From: Maricaulis sp036231565
GTDB taxonomy: Bacteria > Pseudomonadota > Alphaproteobacteria > Caulobacterales > Maricaulaceae
DNA: 34,864 bases
Direction of reading: 5' to 3'
NCBI GenBank assembly: GCA_036231565.1
Contig: JAZAHA010000028.1
Location: 1-34,864 of the forward strand
Under the pieces are notes generated by a model. The model was not told the DNA's origin. It made no database searches and worked only from the letters and a program-made list of their open reading frames with translations. Every line of letters starts with the position of its first letter. Within the stretch, counting starts at the first letter, position 1. Positions 31,380 to 34,864 of the stretch are shown in pieces. A program made the position numbers and the translations under genes.

Positions 31380-31392
31380 GATAATTATTATC
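31380..31392 (-). promoter_or_regulatory. Palindromic operator/promoter of the parDE module
   Basis: GATAATTATTATC is a perfect 13-bp palindrome 20 bp upstream of the antitoxin start. On the minus strand it overlaps a TATGAT -10-like hexamer. A ParD ribbon-helix-helix dimer is the likely ligand. Confidence 0.55.
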
Positions 31393-31498
31393 ATAGCACA
31401 CGTGCCAACCCGTGCGCAGACATCCCCACCGCACTCCACCGATGACCTTCCCCGCGCACCACGTTAACCTCGCAACGACCCAAGCGAGAGAGAGCCCC

Positions 31499-34285
31499 AT
31501 GGCCATCAAGAAGCCCCTCGACGAGACCTCCCACCTCTACCTGATCGACGGGTCGGGCTATATCTTCCGGGCCTATCACGCCCTGCCGCCGCTCACCCGG
31601 TCGGACGGCACGCCGGTGGGCGCGGTGCAGGGCTTCTGCAACATGCTCTGGAAACTGCTCGAAGACCTGAAGGGCGAGGATGCGCCCTCCCACCTCGCCG
31701 TGATCTTCGACCATTCCGGCAAGTCCTTCCGCAACGATATCTACGACCAGTACAAGGCTCACCGTCCGCCGGCGCCGGAAGACCTGGTGCCGCAATTCTC
31801 CATCATCCGCGACGCCACGCGCGCCTTCGGCACGCCGTGTATCGAGCTGGAGAATTACGAGGCCGACGACATCATCGCCACCTATGCCCGTATGGCCGAG
31901 GCGAAGGGCGCCAAGGTGACCATCGTCTCCTCCGACAAGGATCTGATGCAGCTGGTCTCCGACAAGATCGACATGTTCGACGCGATGAAGAACAAGCGCA
32001 TCGAAGCCGAGCAGGTCGTCGAGAAATTCGGTGTCGGACCGGACAGGGTGATCGATATCCAGTCGCTCGCCGGCGACAGCGTCGACAACGTCCCCGGCGT
32101 CCCGGGCATCGGCGTGAAGACCGCGGCACTCTTGATCAATGAATACGGCGATCTCGATACGCTCCTGGAGCGCGCTGGCGAGATCAAGCAGAAGGGACGG
32201 CGCGAAAAACTCCTCGCCCATGCCGAGGATGCCCGTATCTCGCGCCAGCTGGTCACGCTGAAGACCGACACGCCCGTCACCGACGAGATGGACGAATTCG
32301 GCATCACCGATCCTGATGCGGAAACCCTGGTCAAATTCCTGAAAGAAATGGAGTTCCGCACCTTCACCCGGAAGGTGGAGGAGGCGCTGGGCGGACCGGT
32401 CGCCGACGAGACGGGCGATGCCACTGCGCCCATCGATCGCGGCAGCTATGAGTGCGTCACCACGATGCAGCAGCTGGAAAGCTGGATCGGGAGGGCCCGC
32501 AAAGCCGGTGTCATCGCCGTCGACACCGAGACCGACGCCCTGTCGGCCACGGCATCCGGCCTGGTCGGCATCTGCCTCGCCACCGCACCGGGCGAGGCCT
32601 GCTACATCCCGCTCGCCCATATCGACCCGGACGGTTCCGGCGACATGTTCGACACGGGCGAGAGGCCCGACCAGATCCCGATGGACGACGCCATCGCGGC
32701 GCTCAAACCCCTGCTGGAAGATCCGGCCGTTCTGAAAGTCGGCCAGAACTTCAAATACGACCTCTCCGTCCTCGCCCGCTACGGCATCGACGTCGCGCCC
32801 TATGACGACACGATGCTGATCTCCTACGTGATGGAGGCGGGTCTGCACGGGCATGGCATGGACGAGCTGGCCGAGCTTCACCTGGGCCATCAGTGCATCG
32901 CCTTCAAGGAGATCTGCGGCACCGGCAAGAACCAGATCACTTTCGACAAGGTGCCACTGGACAAGGCCACGCAATACGCCGCCGAGGATGCCGACGTCAC
33001 GCTGCGCCTGTGGGAGATTCTCAAGCCGGCCATGGTCTCCAAGAAGAAGGCGACGGTCTACGAGACACTCGAACGGCCCATGGCCAAGGTCCTCTCGGAC
33101 ATGGAACGGGTGGGCGTGAAGGTCGATCCGGACCAGCTGCGCCAGCTCTCCTCCGACTTCGCCCAGAAAATGGCCGCCGCCGAGGCCGCGGCGCATGAGG
33201 CGGCCGGGCGCGACTTCAATGTCGCCTCACCCAAGCAGATCGGCGAGATCCTGTTCGGCGAGATGGGCCTGCCCGGCGGCAAGAAGACCAAGACCGGCGC
33301 CTGGTCGACCGATGCGGCCGTGCTCGACCAGCTGGCCGCCGAAGGCCATGATCTGCCCGTCGCGCTGCTGGAATACCGGCAATATGCCAAGCTGAAATCG
33401 ACCTATTCGGACGCGCTCTTCGACCATATCAATCCGAAGACAAAGCGCATTCACGGCTCCTTCTCGCTGGCCGCGACAACGACCGGCCGGCTCTCCTCGA
33501 CCGAGCCGAACCTCCAGAATATCCCGATCCGCACCGAGGCCGGCCGCAAGATCCGCGAGGTCTTCATCCCCGAGCCCGGTCATGTTCTGGTCGCCGCCGA
33601 CTATTCCCAGATCGAGCTGCGGCTGCTGGCCCATATCGCCGGTGTGGAGAGCCTCAAACAGGCCTTCCGCGACGGTCAGGACATCCACGCCATGACCGCC
33701 TCGGAAGTCTTCGGCGTGCCGGTGGAGGGCATGGACCCGATGGTCCGCCGCAAGGCCAAGGCGATCAATTTCGGCGTCATCTACGGCATCTCCGCCTTCG
33801 GCCTGGCCAACCAGATCGATGTCTCCCGCGAGGAGGCGAAGAATTTCATCGATGCCTATTTCGACAAATTCCCGGACATTGCCGACTATATGGAGCGGAT
33901 GAAGACCGAGGCGAAGGATACCGGCTATGTCGAGACCGTCTTCGGCCGCCGCTGCCACTTCCCGGGCATACGCGACAAGAATCCCAACATGCGCATGTTC
34001 GCTGAACGCCAGGCCATCAACGCCCCGATCCAGGGCAGCGCCGCCGACGTGATCCGCCGCGCCATGATCCGCATGGACGACGCCCTCCGCGCCGCCAATC
34101 TCGACGCCCGCATGCTCCTCCAGGTCCACGACGAACTCGTCTTCGAAGTGCCCGAGGACCAGGCTGACAGGCTGATCGCGCTGGCCTCAAAAGTGATGGG
34201 CGAGGCGTGCGCGCCGGCGGTGGAACTCAGCGTGCCGCTGGATGTGGACGCGAAGGCCGGGAAGAGCTGGGCCGAGGCGCACTAA
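31499..34285 (+). CDS. polA: DNA polymerase I
   Basis: This 928-residue full-length Pol I acts in Okazaki fragment processing and excision repair. The 5'-nuclease domain (1-300) has YLIDGSGYIFRAYHALPP and SLAGDSVDNVPGVPGIGVKT. The 3'-5' exonuclease domain looks active: DTETDA, NFKYDL and YAAEDAD carry the DEDD/Y residues. The polymerase domain has motif A VAADYSQIELRLLAH, motif B RRKAKAINFGVIYGISAFGL and motif C LLQVHDELVFEVP. ATG 31499 (MAIKKPLDE) was chosen because GAGAGAG lies upstream and the longer frame is not conserved. It stands alone, divergent from parDE. Confidence 0.97.
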   Translation: MAIKKPLDETSHLYLIDGSGYIFRAYHALPPLTRSDGTPVGAVQGFCNMLWKLLEDLKGEDAPSHLAVIFDHSGKSFRNDIYDQYKAHRPPAPEDLVPQFSIIRDATRAFGTPCIELENYEADDIIATYARMAEAKGAKVTIVSSDKDLMQLVSDKIDMFDAMKNKRIEAEQVVEKFGVGPDRVIDIQSLAGDSVDNVPGVPGIGVKTAALLINEYGDLDTLLERAGEIKQKGRREKLLAHAEDARISRQLVTLKTDTPVTDEMDEFGITDPDAETLVKFLKEMEFRTFTRKVEEALGGPVADETGDATAPIDRGSYECVTTMQQLESWIGRARKAGVIAVDTETDALSATASGLVGICLATAPGEACYIPLAHIDPDGSGDMFDTGERPDQIPMDDAIAALKPLLEDPAVLKVGQNFKYDLSVLARYGIDVAPYDDTMLISYVMEAGLHGHGMDELAELHLGHQCIAFKEICGTGKNQITFDKVPLDKATQYAAEDADVTLRLWEILKPAMVSKKKATVYETLERPMAKVLSDMERVGVKVDPDQLRQLSSDFAQKMAAAEAAAHEAAGRDFNVASPKQIGEILFGEMGLPGGKKTKTGAWSTDAAVLDQLAAEGHDLPVALLEYRQYAKLKSTYSDALFDHINPKTKRIHGSFSLAATTTGRLSSTEPNLQNIPIRTEAGRKIREVFIPEPGHVLVAADYSQIELRLLAHIAGVESLKQAFRDGQDIHAMTASEVFGVPVEGMDPMVRRKAKAINFGVIYGISAFGLANQIDVSREEAKNFIDAYFDKFPDIADYMERMKTEAKDTGYVETVFGRRCHFPGIRDKNPNMRMFAERQAINAPIQGSAADVIRRAMIRMDDALRAANLDARMLLQVHDELVFEVPEDQADRLIALASKVMGEACAPAVELSVPLDVDAKAGKSWAEAH

Positions 34286-34756
34286 CCCCCCCTTTCTCCT
34301 TATGGAGAGGAATCGCAGGGCACCACCACCCTAAACACCCTCGGTTTTCCCGGCACTCCGCCCGGCAGAGCCCGGCGGAGTGCCGGGATCTGCGGGAAGC
34401 TCATCGCTAGAAACGATCTTCGGTCGGTCCCGGATCTGCGGCCCGCTTCCGCGGGCCTCCGTCCGGGAAAAGTGAGAGCGTTGGAGGAGAGAGCGCAAAC
34501 GCCGCAACCATCACCGTCACCCTGACACCCGCTTTCGCGGGCGCAGGCTTCAGTCAGGGCCCAGTTCATAAAGCTGGGTGCCCGCGATCTCGCACTTATC
34601 CCGCACATCGCCATTACGCAGACCGGGCCCGCCTGGCGAAAATATCCCTTTACGATCTGGGTCCTGACTTTCGTCAGGATGACGGTGGGTGGGGCCGGGT
34701 GGGGAAACTTATCCCCGCCGGCTCAACAGCGCGTAAGATCGTCAGCGGTTTCCGGG
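34286..34756. repeat. Intergenic region after polA with a cluster of hairpin repeats
   Basis: No gene is recognised. Perfect inverted repeats occur at 34349-34387 (14 bp: CCCGGCACTCCGCC / GGCGGAGTGCCGGG), 34428-34468 (TCCCGGA/TCCGGGA enclosing GGCCCGC/GCGGGCC), 34521-34558 (CCTGAC/GTCAGG enclosing CCCGC/GCGGG) and 34663-34678 (CCTGAC/GTCAGG). The inner loops are TTTC or TTCC. These look like dispersed REP-type elements. The first may also terminate polA. Confidence 0.6.
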
Positions 34757-34864
34757 ATGGGAGGCATGAGCTCAGTCCCTTGTGCCCGGGAGCGTGCGGA
34801 GCTCGTCCGCGCCTGGTGGGTGACAGCATCAGGCTCCGGCGTGGCCATCTGCGGGGACACCGGC
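34757..34864 (+). CDS. Possible start of an ORF at the window edge
   Basis: From ATG 34757 (or ATG 34766) the frame stays open to the end of the window, giving 36 or 33 residues (SSVPCARERAELVRAWWV is visible). No family was recognised and the ribosome binding site is poorly placed, so this may not be a gene. Confidence 0.25.
   Translation, partial: MGGMSSVPCARERAELVRAWWVTASGSGVAICGDTG

Noticed and set aside
31391..33196. Long minus-strand ORF (601 codons) opposite polA
   Set aside because: It is antisense to the conserved polymerase. The translation mirrors polA codons and shows no family.

Overview
The window looks like the chromosome of a GC-rich alphaproteobacterium, probably of the Caulobacterales/Maricaulales type. 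The best evidence is a GTTC-N7-GTTC LexA box directly upstream of an imuA-imuB-dnaE2 mutagenesis operon, together with the overall gene content (bfd-bfr, yggT-yggU-folD, bioB, AGCS and SLC13 transporters, polA). The genus is an inference.

Positions 1-7316 are an accessory block of visibly lower GC. It starts with the left end of an IS5-family insertion sequence. This IS has cut into the 5' end of a gene for a GHKL ATPase fused to a PD-(D/E)XK nuclease. A 573-bp non-coding stretch full of strong inverted repeats follows. Next comes a Gabija-like pair: an OLD-family ATPase/TOPRIM nuclease overlapped by a short UvrD-like helicase. Facing these are a MobC-like protein and a relaxase, so the block looks like a mobilizable element carrying anti-phage cargo. 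Its right edge is a truncated small ORF that runs into a two-hairpin dispersed repeat. No integrase, oriT or att site was recognised.

From 7479 on the gene content is chromosomal. Region 7479-11313 (minus strand) holds bfr and bfd (iron storage), an AIM24-like protein, a single-domain response regulator, and the yggT-yggU-folD cluster. tRNA-Ala(CGC) at 11532-11607 is followed immediately by the second copy of the repeat, then an S41 peptidase. A membrane acyltransferase with an SGNH domain lies convergent to it. Region 15414-20912 is the SOS mutagenesis operon. Region 20989-23201 holds a FliL-like exported protein, phhB, bioB and a VanZ-like protein. Region 23276-28922 holds an AGCS symporter, a molybdopterin-fold lipoprotein, a FemAB-like acyltransferase, small membrane proteins, an ArsR/SdpR-type repressor with a clear palindromic operator, and an ABC ATPase with no partner permease in the window. 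Region 29014-31360 holds a zinc-finger protein, an SLC13 transporter and a ParDE-type toxin-antitoxin pair. The window ends with polA and about 580 bp of hairpin-rich intergenic DNA, where one further ORF may begin at the very edge.

The best candidate for an under-described system is the left block: a GHKL-PD-(D/E)XK protein, a structured non-coding region and a compact OLD/UvrD pair on a mobilizable element, with one component apparently broken by an IS.
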